The translations under genes and the position numbers were made by a program. Below the pieces are notes generated by a model, which saw only the letters and a list, made by a program, of their open reading frames with translations, was not told where the DNA came from and ran no database searches. Below, piece after piece: positions 1-7,715 of a stretch of DNA of 64,000 nucleotides; within the stretch, counting starts at the first letter, position 1; each line of letters opens with the position of its first letter. The DNA is from Pseudoxanthomonas yeongjuensis (GTDB lineage Bacteria > Pseudomonadota > Gammaproteobacteria > Xanthomonadales > Xanthomonadaceae), in assembly GCF_010093345.1 (NCBI RefSeq), contig NZ_PDWT01000001.1, positions 682,001 through 746,000 on the forward strand, written 5' to 3'.

Positions 1-595
1 ACAGGGTCAGCGTACCCCCGCCGGCCTTGGTCAGCCCGCTGGTGCCATTGATCAGCGAGGAAATGGTGGCAGCGCCGGTCGTAACCGAAATGGTGGGATC
101 CACGCCATCCAGGGTCAGGGTGCCGCCGGTGATCGAGTAACCGCTGGTCTGGAACGTGATGTTGTGGACGGTGATGGGCCCGCCCAGGGTTACGGCGCCG
201 GCAGTGCCAGCGAAGAAGGCATCGTCCAGGGCCGCATTGTTCCACGGGCTGAAGGGACCGCTCACGCCATCGCTGTTGGTGCTCCAGAAAGCATTGCCCG
301 TATTCCAGGTGTCGACCCCGCCCAGGCCGATGGCGGTGCCGTTGGGATCCCACCACCGGTCCGCCGCCTGCGCAGGCGCGCACAGTGCCAGCAGCGCCAT
401 GAGGATGCCCAGGCGCAGCGGCCAAGCCTGGGCCGGCGGTGAATCTTCGAATGCGTCTTGAACCTGCGCCACGTCGGCCGCAGCGACCCGGCGGTCGATT
501 GTCCGGCCGTTCTTGCCACCCGGGGTGGCCAACTCCGAAGCGACCACCCAGGTGCGCAAGGCCTTGGACCAGAGAATGCGGAAAATGCGGTTCAT
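1..595 (-). CDS. Autotransporter (type Va secretion), 5' part only
   Basis: The gene runs off the left edge of the window; about 198 N-terminal residues are visible. It begins MNRIFRILWSKALRTWVVAS, a typical extended signal peptide region (ESPR) of type V secreted proteins. A hydrophobic core (residues about 62-75) follows, ending in an AQA-type cleavage site near residue 78. The mature part is Gly/Thr/Asn-rich and ends in LTKAGGGTLTL, the passenger-associated transport repeat of autotransporter beta-helices. The start is fixed by AGGAG about 8 bases upstream. Family knowledge predicts export by Sec and display through a C-terminal barrel, which lies outside the window. The passenger's function cannot be told. 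A 19-bp palindrome and an RcsB-box-like site lie upstream. Confidence 0.85.
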   Translation of the reverse strand, partial: MNRIFRILWSKALRTWVVASELATPGGKNGRTIDRRVAAADVAQVQDAFEDSPPAQAWPLRLGILMALLALCAPAQAADRWWDPNGTAIGLGGVDTWNTGNAFWSTNSDGVSGPFSPWNNAALDDAFFAGTAGAVTLGGPITVHNITFQTSGYSITGGTLTLDGVDPTISVTTGAATISSLINGTSGLTKAGGGTLTL

Positions 596-688
596 GACCT
601 TGCTCCTAATGACATCCGTGTGGCGGACGCGACAATCGATGGGCGGCACAACGCCGACGTAAGCTTGCAGAACGATCAACGGCACGTA

Positions 689-707
689 GCGCGGTCCAGG
701 ACCGCGC
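689..707. promoter_or_regulatory. 19-bp perfect palindrome upstream of the autotransporter
   Basis: GCGCGGTCCAGGACCGCGC has 9-bp arms around a single central base. It lies about 95 bp before the autotransporter start in a stretch without a credible gene (596-1078). It could be an operator or the base of an mRNA hairpin. No T-run follows on either strand, so it is not a typical terminator. Confidence 0.4.
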
Positions 708-1012
708 AACGCTTCAATTCAGAAAGAACGGTATCGGGTGCGGTCTTGCGCGCCAGGACGGAGCCGGGCTGTGGGCCAGGCCCTGCGAAAGAGGGCAAAC
801 AAAGTCTTTCGGGCATCGCCCCCACAGGGACGGAAGCGTAACCACAAGACGACGGACAAGACCCGCGTCGGGCAGCGGAAATCCCCCTGCAGCTTTCATC
901 ACCATGCCCCCAAGAACGGTCGATGCAGTGTGCAACCTTCTACACCGATACGATTGAACATTCAAACCCGACACGCCCTCACGATCGAATGCTAAAAAGA
1001 ACAAGCCACCGC

Positions 1013-1033
1013 CGATATTGGGAAAAGTCTGAG
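1013..1033 (-). promoter_or_regulatory. RcsB-box-like motif, copy A
   Basis: On the minus strand the site reads CTCAGACTTTTCCCAATATC followed by G. It shares the 17-base block CGATATTGGGAAAAGTC (plus-strand reading) with the copy at 1630-1650. It also resembles the copy at 19931-19949. It lies 418 bp upstream of the autotransporter start and 46 bp beyond the end of the Hpt gene. Ten of 14 positions match the enteric RcsAB box as I recall it (TAAGAATATTCCTA). Confidence 0.45.
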
Positions 1034-1078
1034 GACCTGGACCCTTGTGGCTCGATACGAACATAGCCCCCCGCTTGC

Positions 1079-1474
1079 TCACGCCACAGAATCGAGTTCA
1101 TCGACATCGGCATATGCCGCGGCGCGATCAAGGGCCCCCACGAGACGGTCGCGTGCGCAGCCAAACTGACGCGTGAAATCGCTTGAACCTGTCGCAGCAC
1201 AGGTGCGGGCACGCTCGATAGCGGACACCGCCTCGGAGATGAGCTCGTCGGCCATACTCTCTTCGCCGATTTGTCGGCACCCGATCGATATGCGATGCAC
1301 CAGCCGCAGAACCAGGAACCACTGCCCGCAGGCGGCGGCTTGTTCCATCGCCTGGAGATCCTTGCTGACCGACAGGTGGAAGACCCGCAGGATCGTCCTG
1401 ATCTTGCGGCCATCGCCTTTCAGTAGCGTTGCAAGAACGGGATACGGCGAAGTTTGTTCGTGTCCCATTTTCAT
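1079..1474 (-). CDS. Stand-alone histidine phosphotransfer (Hpt) protein
   Basis: About 131 aa when started at the ATG preceded by AAGG at good spacing. Longer in-frame starts exist (up to 1618), but that stretch does not look coding. The core has the four-helix Hpt pattern, with the segment LVHRISIGCRQIGEES aligning to LAHKLKSGCRQLGEES in the Hpt domain of the neighbouring hybrid kinase. The His is the expected phosphoacceptor. The usual Lys two residues on is replaced here (HRIS instead of HKLK), so activity may differ. It lies downstream of the response regulator on the same strand, separated by about 320 bp and its own upstream box, so it may be a separate transcript. It probably moves phosphate between the kinase and one of the regulators nearby. 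Confidence 0.7.
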   Translation of the reverse strand: MKMGHEQTSPYPVLATLLKGDGRKIRTILRVFHLSVSKDLQAMEQAAACGQWFLVLRLVHRISIGCRQIGEESMADELISEAVSAIERARTCAATGSSDFTRQFGCARDRLVGALDRAAAYADVDELDSVA

Positions 1475-1629
1475 ATTCATGCCTTGGACCATCATCGCTT
1501 GGGAGTGCAGGCGCAACCTGCGCGCAAGGAATTTTTGCCCTGCTATTGGGCGCTCCCCCGCATCGGGGCATTGTGGCCACGCCCTGGTTTTCTCGCTTGA
1601 AAGCCATCGTAGGGCCAAGCATCAGGAAA

Positions 1630-1650
1630 CGATATTGGGAAAAGTCCTAG
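1630..1650 (-). promoter_or_regulatory. RcsB-box-like motif, copy B
   Basis: On the minus strand the site reads CTAGGACTTTTCCCAATATC followed by G, sharing 17 identical bases with copy A. It lies 156 bp upstream of the Hpt start, between the regulator gene and the Hpt gene. This position suits a promoter element for the Hpt gene. The rest of 1475-1796 shows no credible gene. Confidence 0.5.
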
Positions 1651-1796
1651 CGCGTAGCAGGCGCTTTCCTTCGAGACGCGTCGCTTCGCGCCCCCGGCAC
1701 GCGATATGGTGCGCAACCAGTGCCCTGTCATCGCTTCGGGGGGGGAAGGGGGGGAATCACACCCCGACCCTGCGCGGCACGACAGCGCCTTCAGAC

Positions 1797-2423
1797 TCAG
1801 TCTGCCAACAGGTAATCCAGACCGTGGTTCGCCAAATAAGGGCCAATCTCTGTGTTGGCGCGCAACCCCAGCTTACGCAGTGCGTTGTACTTGTGGGTCG
1901 TGACGGTCTTGTAGCTGCGCTCGCTATCGATCGCCAATGCCTGCAGGTTGTTTCCCTTGGCGAGCGCTATGAGAATGCCTTGTTCGGCTGCCGTCAGACG
2001 CCTCCAAGGGTGGCTTCGCGCCGCCTGAAGATCGATGGCCGGATCCACAAACTGTCCGCCATCGACGACCGTGCGCATCGCCTCCATGGCCGAGAACGGC
2101 CCACTGTTCTTCGAGACATAACCGGAAGCGCCCAGGTCGAGCGACGCCAGCGCCAAGCACGGATGCACATGGCCCGTGTACACGATGACCCGCAGACCCG
2201 GACAAACGCCCATTACCGCTTTCAGAAGTGGAATGCTCGTCGGCGAACCGGGCATCTGCAGGTCAAGAACAAGGTAGTCATAGCGCGCCTGGCCCAGCTT
2301 GTTCAAAAGACCGGGACCATCGATGATCGCCTCAATGCGGATATCGTCCGGAAACGCCGTCTTCAGCATCTCCGTAAGCGCGATGGCGATGATTGGATGG
2401 TCGTCTGCAATCAGAACTCTCAT
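1797..2423 (-). CDS. LuxR/NarL-family response regulator, RcsB-like
   Basis: 208 aa from the ATG preceded by GGAG; a GTG two codons upstream is less likely. The N-terminal receiver has the acidic pair in IADDHP (residues 5-10), the phosphoacceptor Asp54 in LVLDLQMPG, and a Lys in YVSKNSG. The C-terminal LuxR-type helix-turn-helix spans about residues 140-205, with SYKTVTTHKYNALRKLG as recognition region. It lies 135 bp behind the hybrid kinase on the same strand, so it is the likely phosphorelay output. The arrangement recalls RcsC/RcsB and BvgS/BvgA. RcsB-box-like sites near surface genes in this window are its candidate targets; this is inference. Confidence 0.85.
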   Translation of the reverse strand: MRVLIADDHPIIAIALTEMLKTAFPDDIRIEAIIDGPGLLNKLGQARYDYLVLDLQMPGSPTSIPLLKAVMGVCPGLRVIVYTGHVHPCLALASLDLGASGYVSKNSGPFSAMEAMRTVVDGGQFVDPAIDLQAARSHPWRRLTAAEQGILIALAKGNNLQALAIDSERSYKTVTTHKYNALRKLGLRANTEIGPYLANHGLDYLLAD

Positions 2424-2558
2424 CAGCACGTACTCCGTTGTGCGCGTTATCGCCGGGTGGAACTCCGCTCTTGCAACCCGCCTCGTCCGTTCAAGACACG
2501 CTGAAAAACCTGTCCCCGACCCCCAAAACCATGAAAGCGATTTTTGCTGCTGGGGCCT

Positions 2559-5500
2559 TCATCCCCCACCCTCCGCGGGCCGGTCTGTCTCAAGGCAGGT
2601 TCGGACGTGCGCCAATACCCGCTGAAGTTCATGGCATGCGGTCGCGAACTGGCCGTCGAGCTCGGCATCGCCCTTCGCTTGAGCTTCGAGGAAGTCCAAA
2701 GCGATCGCAGCGGATTCTTCGCCCAGTTGCCTGCATCCTGATTTGAGCTTGTGCGCCAGGTCGCGCACGCGTCTCCAGTCGCCGGCGGCATACGCCGCAT
2801 CCAGCAGCTCGCAATCGGCGCGGGTCGAACTCTCGAACACGCCCAGCACATGGCGAAGCTTCTGCTCGTCGTTTCCGAGGATGTCCGCGAGTTCGCGGAA
2901 GCGCACTATTGCTCCGCCAGCCGGTTGATCGGCGGCGACCGGGGTGGAAACGGCGGCCAGCGGCAGGAGTTCGGCCAGGACCCGCTTCAGGTCGCGGATC
3001 TGTAGTGGTTTCGCCAAATAGCCATTCATGCCCAAGGCAAGGCAGCGCTCGCCTTCGCCCTGCAACGCGTTGGCTGTAATTGCGACGATAGGCAATCTGG
3101 AAGCTCCACTACTTTGCTCATGGACGCGGATCCGGCGGGTGAGCTCATATCCGTCCAGCCGCGGCATGTGGCAATCGGTCAACAGCAGGCCATAACGATA
3201 TCGGCCTTGGTGGAGCATCGTCCAGGCGCGCGCGCCGTCTTCCGCCACGTCGCACGCATAACCCAACCGGGCCAATTGTCGACAGATCACCACGCGGTTG
3301 GTGGGATTGTCTTCCGCCAGCAGGATCAGCCGGCCAGCCTCTTCTTCCTGTTCCCTGGAGAACGACGCCGCGCCAGCGCCATCCATCTGATCCGCGGCGA
3401 TGGCCGGTACGGGCGCGCTGATCCGCCCAAGCGCTACCGCGATGCCCGGGATCAGATTGGCGCGGGTCAGCGGGTTGCCGTTGATCAGCGTCGCGTTCGG
3501 AATCAGCTGCGCGTGCAGGGACTCCGTGGAACGCACGACGACAAACGGCACGTCGCGCAGCGCGATGATTTCGTCGAAACGCCGACGCAGACCCGCGCAT
3601 TCGGAGATCGACCAGTCCCGGTCGACCAGGACGAGGTCGAACGAACGCGTCGGCGCGCCCGATTGCGCACGCGCCAGAAGTTTTTCGGCGGAATCGAAGA
3701 ACTCGACATCAACAGCGAACTGTCCCAGAAGATCGGCGAGAATCCTTTGTCGCAGTTCGCGCGCCACCAGCGCCAACACTCGAACCCCGGCGATCGAATA
3801 GCCCCAGTCGTGCTCGCGGGCCGTCACCGTTCTGAAGGGAACCACCACACTGAACTTGCTTCCATGAAGCAGCCGGCTTTCGCTTTCCACCCATCCGCCC
3901 ATTAGCTCCGTCAGATGCTTGACGATGCTCAGCCCCAATCCCGTTCCGCCAAAGCGGCGCGTAGTCGCCGCGTCGGCCTGCTGGAAAGGCTGGAACAGGT
4001 TCTTGACCGTGTCCTCATCCATGCCGATTCCACTGTCGGCGACTTCGAAGCGAACCTGGGCCGGGCTCTCATGTTCTGCGTCGCGCCGCTCCAGCGATAC
4101 AGTCACTACCACGCCGCCCCGATCGGTGAACTTGATGGCGTTGCCGACGAGATTGGTCAGTATCTGGCGCAATCGAACCCTGTCTCCGATGACGCGGCGC
4201 GGCACATCCGGAGAGATATCGATATCCAGATCGATGCCGCGCTGCGTTGCATGCAGGCCAAGCGATTCGCCTACGCTCTCGGTCAAGCGTCGCAGCGACA
4301 GCTGCGCATGTTCCAGTTCGAGCTTGCCGGCTTCGATCTTCGAGAAGTCCAGGATGTCGTTGATCACGGTCAGCAATGCGAACGCCGAGTCCTTGCAGGT
4401 CCCGAGCATCTGGTGCTGCTCGGGACTCAGCGGAGTTTCGAGCAGCAGCTCGATCATGCCAATCACGCCGTTCATCGGCGTCCTGATCTCATGGCTCATC
4501 ATGGCCAGGAAACGGGCTTTCGCCTCCGTCGCAAGCTGCGCCTCACGGGCCGTATTGCGAAGGTCCGCCTTGAGGTTCTCTTCTTCGGTGATGTCGCGGG
4601 CAATGCCGATCATCCATCGGCGCTCGCCGATTCCGGGATGTATCCGCGAAACCAATGTCGCATGCACGGCGACCCAGCGCATCTGCCCGTCGGGGCGCAA
4701 TATCCGATACTGGTCGATGTAGTCGCTGCCGTCCCGGGCTACTTCGGCGATCCTGTCCAGGACCCTCGCGCGATCTTCGGGGTGAAGCGCTTGAAAGAAA
4801 TGCCGGCGCGTGACTGTCTCTTCGACGCCATAGCCGTAAATGCGGCGGACATTGGCGTCCCATTCGATGGGATCGTCGAGCCCTGAATCATCCACTTGGT
4901 CGGCCTCGGCCACATCGCGGAACTCGGAATGCCAGGCGCCCAGCTGCCCGCTTCGCAAGGCCAATTCCAGGTTGGTGCGGGCCTCGGCCAGGTCCAGGGA
5001 CGCGAACTGCGCTTCGTGGACCTTCTGGCGAAGATCGGCTTTCAGGTTTTCCTCGTCGGTGATGTCCCTGACGATGCCGGTGGTGTGCCATTGGCGCTTG
5101 CCGGTATCGGGATCGACTCGCAACGACCGAGCCGCCGACACCACGGTCGTTCGCTCGCCGCCGTCGGGCCGGATGATACGGTACTGATCCGAATACCCCG
5201 CGTCATGGTGTTGCAAGTACGCCAGCCCCGCCAGCACCCGCTCGCGGTCTTCCGGGTGCAATGCCTCGAAGTACTGCCGGCGGGTGATGCGCTCGGTCGC
5301 GCCACGACCGAAGATGCGGCGAACATTGGCGTCCCAGTCGACGGGTTCGTCGGCCCCCGGATCCAGCGTTTCCTCATCGACATCGCGCACGCTGTGCCAG
5401 ACGCCCAGTTGTCCGCTCCGCAGCGCGAGATCGAGTTCCGTCCGCGATTTCTCCAACTCCATCAGGGAACGCTCGGCGTGCCGCTTCGCCTCGGCCAGTT

Positions 5501-5909
5501 CCAATTCCTGCCGCTTGCGGAGGGTGATATCGCGGTTGACCCCGATCAGACAGGTCGGCCCGCCAGGCATGTTGTGACGGATAGCCGAACCCTCGACCCA
5601 GTACCAACCACCGCCTTTGACCGGAACCCGGAATTCGTAATCGACAGCCACCCCCTCCTTCAGGGCACGCCGGACCGCATCCCTCAAAGGCCCGATATCA
5701 TCCGGATGCATGTGCACCGCCAATTCCGCGGCCTTGTACGACCCTTGGCCAAGACCGAACAGCCGACGCTCGAAAGCGTCGAGATCCAACTCGTCGCTCT
5801 TCGAGTCCCATGCCCAGGTCCCCATTTGCGCTGCGCGCAGCGCCATGCCTAAACGCGCATTGCTGACTTCCAGTTGCTGGCGCAGCTCTGTTCCATCGGA
5901 AGTATTCAT
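2559..5909 (-). CDS. Hybrid sensor histidine kinase (PAS x3-HisKA-HATPase-REC-REC-Hpt)
   Basis: 1116 aa, no membrane segment, so a cytoplasmic sensor. Three PAS/PAC units span about residues 20-130, 160-285 and 315-442. The dimerisation/phosphoacceptor domain has His473 in SHEIRTP. The ATPase domain has Asn590 (N box), DSGIGM (626-631) and GTGLGL. A first receiver (about 707-830) is degenerate and lacks the acidic pair. The second (862-982) is intact with Asp912 and Lys967. The Hpt domain carries His1053 (LAHKLKSG). This is the BvgS/EvgS-type relay layout, passing phosphate His-Asp-His to a separate regulator, most likely the LuxR-type gene behind it. PAS units 2 and 3 are near copies (both contain ALHPEDR and ITxEENLKADL), suggesting internal duplication. 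Confidence 0.93.
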   Translation of the reverse strand: MNTSDGTELRQQLEVSNARLGMALRAAQMGTWAWDSKSDELDLDAFERRLFGLGQGSYKAAELAVHMHPDDIGPLRDAVRRALKEGVAVDYEFRVPVKGGGWYWVEGSAIRHNMPGGPTCLIGVNRDITLRKRQELELAEAKRHAERSLMELEKSRTELDLALRSGQLGVWHSVRDVDEETLDPGADEPVDWDANVRRIFGRGATERITRRQYFEALHPEDRERVLAGLAYLQHHDAGYSDQYRIIRPDGGERTTVVSAARSLRVDPDTGKRQWHTTGIVRDITDEENLKADLRQKVHEAQFASLDLAEARTNLELALRSGQLGAWHSEFRDVAEADQVDDSGLDDPIEWDANVRRIYGYGVEETVTRRHFFQALHPEDRARVLDRIAEVARDGSDYIDQYRILRPDGQMRWVAVHATLVSRIHPGIGERRWMIGIARDITEEENLKADLRNTAREAQLATEAKARFLAMMSHEIRTPMNGVIGMIELLLETPLSPEQHQMLGTCKDSAFALLTVINDILDFSKIEAGKLELEHAQLSLRRLTESVGESLGLHATQRGIDLDIDISPDVPRRVIGDRVRLRQILTNLVGNAIKFTDRGGVVVTVSLERRDAEHESPAQVRFEVADSGIGMDEDTVKNLFQPFQQADAATTRRFGGTGLGLSIVKHLTELMGGWVESESRLLHGSKFSVVVPFRTVTAREHDWGYSIAGVRVLALVARELRQRILADLLGQFAVDVEFFDSAEKLLARAQSGAPTRSFDLVLVDRDWSISECAGLRRRFDEIIALRDVPFVVVRSTESLHAQLIPNATLINGNPLTRANLIPGIAVALGRISAPVPAIAADQMDGAGAASFSREQEEEAGRLILLAEDNPTNRVVICRQLARLGYACDVAEDGARAWTMLHQGRYRYGLLLTDCHMPRLDGYELTRRIRVHEQSSGASRLPIVAITANALQGEGERCLALGMNGYLAKPLQIRDLKRVLAELLPLAAVSTPVAADQPAGGAIVRFRELADILGNDEQKLRHVLGVFESSTRADCELLDAAYAAGDWRRVRDLAHKLKSGCRQLGEESAAIALDFLEAQAKGDAELDGQFATACHELQRVLAHVRTCLETDRPAEGGG

Positions 5910-6423
5910 CGACGCCCCCAGAGTGCCGGAAGGCCGGGCTTGCGAACCGAAGAACGATGCCTTGCGCGCATAGGGAGAGCGGCCGCTCCCATCCGCCGGA
6001 TGGTCCTCGAAGAACCTGCGTACCTCTCAATCGGCCGGTATGGCAGGGCCCTGGGCGATCGACGGGAAATATCGCTGTGGAGTGGCGCTGAATCCCGAAT
6101 CGTCCGCGCCCGGCGAATAGACTGGCGGGGCAATACGCCCGCCCCCGCAACACCGACCCATGGAGACACTCCCCCGGACATACGCGCAGTCTCAGCCTTT
6201 ACCTTACTTGCCATGCAGCCCCCCCCCCGGAATAACCGAAGACGCTGCCACGCAGCGTGCCGCCGTCTTCCTGCACCCCAGTATGCCCCCATCCAAGCGC
6301 CTGCACCTGCATAGGACGAAGGATTGCCCAGCCCGTTTAATGTCGCTCCGGTTGTCCTTGTTTGTCAACGCGAAAAGCCTGCTCTAAAGTCGCTCGAGGA
6401 TCCTCTCCAGGACTGCGCCGATC
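5910..6423. other. Divergent intergenic region between the hybrid kinase and the receiver-EAL gene
   Basis: 514 bp with no credible gene. It must hold the two outward promoters, but I see no convincing -35/-10 pair. A C-tract near 6220 and several short GC-rich inverted repeats are present. No copy of the RcsB-box-like motif is found here. Confidence 0.4.
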
Positions 6424-7635
6424 ATGCCTAGAAACCGATTCTCCGACTTGCGTGCGCTGGTAGTCGACGACGATCCCCTGATGACGACACTGATCGCGAT
6501 GCTTCTCCGGGATTGCGGATTCGTGCAGGTCGAAATCGCCGGCGGCGGACAGGCTGCTCTCGAGCACCTCTCGAGGCGCACCGTCCATCTGCTCATATGC
6601 GACCTCAACATGCCGGGCATGGACGGTGTTCAACTGATGAGCCGGATAGCCGCACTCGAGCAGCGTCCGGCGATCATTCTGGTCAGCGGCGAACACTCGC
6701 GCATTCTGGACTCCAGCCGCCAGTTTGCCGAAGCCAAGCAATTGACCTTGCTTGGCGTGCTCCGCAAGCCGGTCGCGCGGGATCCATTGATATCCCTGCT
6801 CGACCTCTATCGGCCCGAGATCGGACTTCCTCGCGCCGACCCGGTGCACGCACCGATGGATGCGGCGTATTTGAGCAAGGGCATTGGGAGTGGCGCGGCG
6901 CGTTTGCGCTACCAGCCGAAGATCGACTTGCGCTCCGGCGAACTGATTGGTGTGGAAGCGTTGCTGCATTGGACCGACCCGACATTCGGCGTTGTGCCCT
7001 CTGTCCATGTGGTCGATGCGGCAGAGCGATGCGATTTGATCGACGAGCTGACTCTGGTGGTCCTTGCCCAAGCCGCACATGACCGCCGGACTGCCGCGGA
7101 CAAGGGAATATTCCTCAACTTCGCCATCAACGTATCGCTTAAAAACCTGCGCGATGCGGACATCGTCGAACGGATGCTGGAAGCCGTGGCGAGCGAACTC
7201 GGCGAACCTGCGGATTTCACGCTGGAGATAACGGAAACACACCTGGTCGATGACCTGGCGAAAATCCTTGAGCCCCTGCTCCGCCTGCGTTTGTTCGGCT
7301 TCAAGATCTCCCTGGACGATTACGGTACCGGCGCTTCCAGCATGCAATTGCTTTCGCAGTTGCCCAGCACCGAACTGAAGATCGACCGAAGCTTCGTGAC
7401 CGCCGCGCCGAGAAGCATGCAAGGTCGAGCGTTCATGCAGTCCGCCGTCGAATTGGGGCTGCAGATGGGCCAATCCATCGTTGCCGAGGGCATAGAGACC
7501 GAGGAAGAGCGCGCGCTGGCCCTGGAGCTTGGGTGCGAGATTGGACAGGGCTATCTTTTTTCCCGGCCTCTCATCTTCGAAGATCTAGTGGCGATGGCTG
7601 GAAAAATGCCCCAGCTTGCGCACGACGCGTCGTAG
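6424..7635 (+). CDS. Response regulator with EAL domain (cyclic-di-GMP phosphodiesterase)
   Basis: 403 aa, RocR/PvrR-like layout. The receiver (about 8-130) has VVDDDP, the phosphoacceptor Asp60 in ICDLNMPG and Lys115. The EAL domain (about 150-395) keeps the catalytic signature: QPKIDL, VEALLHW (Glu178), NVSLKNL, EITETHL, LDDYGTG (Asp298-Asp299), LKIDRSF, AEGIETEEE and GQGYLFSRP. It should therefore hydrolyse cyclic-di-GMP to pGpG under phosphorylation control. It is divergent from the hybrid kinase, so it may be a second output of the same relay, linking surface proteins to the motility/biofilm switch. The ribosome-binding site is weak. Confidence 0.9.
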   Translation: MPRNRFSDLRALVVDDDPLMTTLIAMLLRDCGFVQVEIAGGGQAALEHLSRRTVHLLICDLNMPGMDGVQLMSRIAALEQRPAIILVSGEHSRILDSSRQFAEAKQLTLLGVLRKPVARDPLISLLDLYRPEIGLPRADPVHAPMDAAYLSKGIGSGAARLRYQPKIDLRSGELIGVEALLHWTDPTFGVVPSVHVVDAAERCDLIDELTLVVLAQAAHDRRTAADKGIFLNFAINVSLKNLRDADIVERMLEAVASELGEPADFTLEITETHLVDDLAKILEPLLRLRLFGFKISLDDYGTGASSMQLLSQLPSTELKIDRSFVTAAPRSMQGRAFMQSAVELGLQMGQSIVAEGIETEEERALALELGCEIGQGYLFSRPLIFEDLVAMAGKMPQLAHDAS

Positions 7636-7674
7636 CCTGTTCTCCTTCTATCTTTCTTTACGCGCTCAACCACT

Positions 7675-7715
7675 GCCCGCAAGGCCACCCCCTTCAAGGA
7701 GCCGGCCCTGCGGGC
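7675..7715. terminator. Possible hairpin between convergent genes
   Basis: GCCCGCAAGGCC (7675-7686) pairs with GGCCCTGCGGGC (7704-7715) with one mismatch and a 17-base loop. It lies where the receiver-EAL gene (plus) and the giant repeat gene (minus) converge. There is no clear U-tract, and the right arm is inside the last codons of the giant gene, so a role in transcription end is only possible. Confidence 0.3.

Noticed and set aside
714..1082. 122-codon minus-strand frame and a possible cyclic-di-GMP riboswitch before the autotransporter
   Set aside because: The frame has no ribosome-binding site and includes the regulatory motif; the sequence lacks the conserved riboswitch core blocks.
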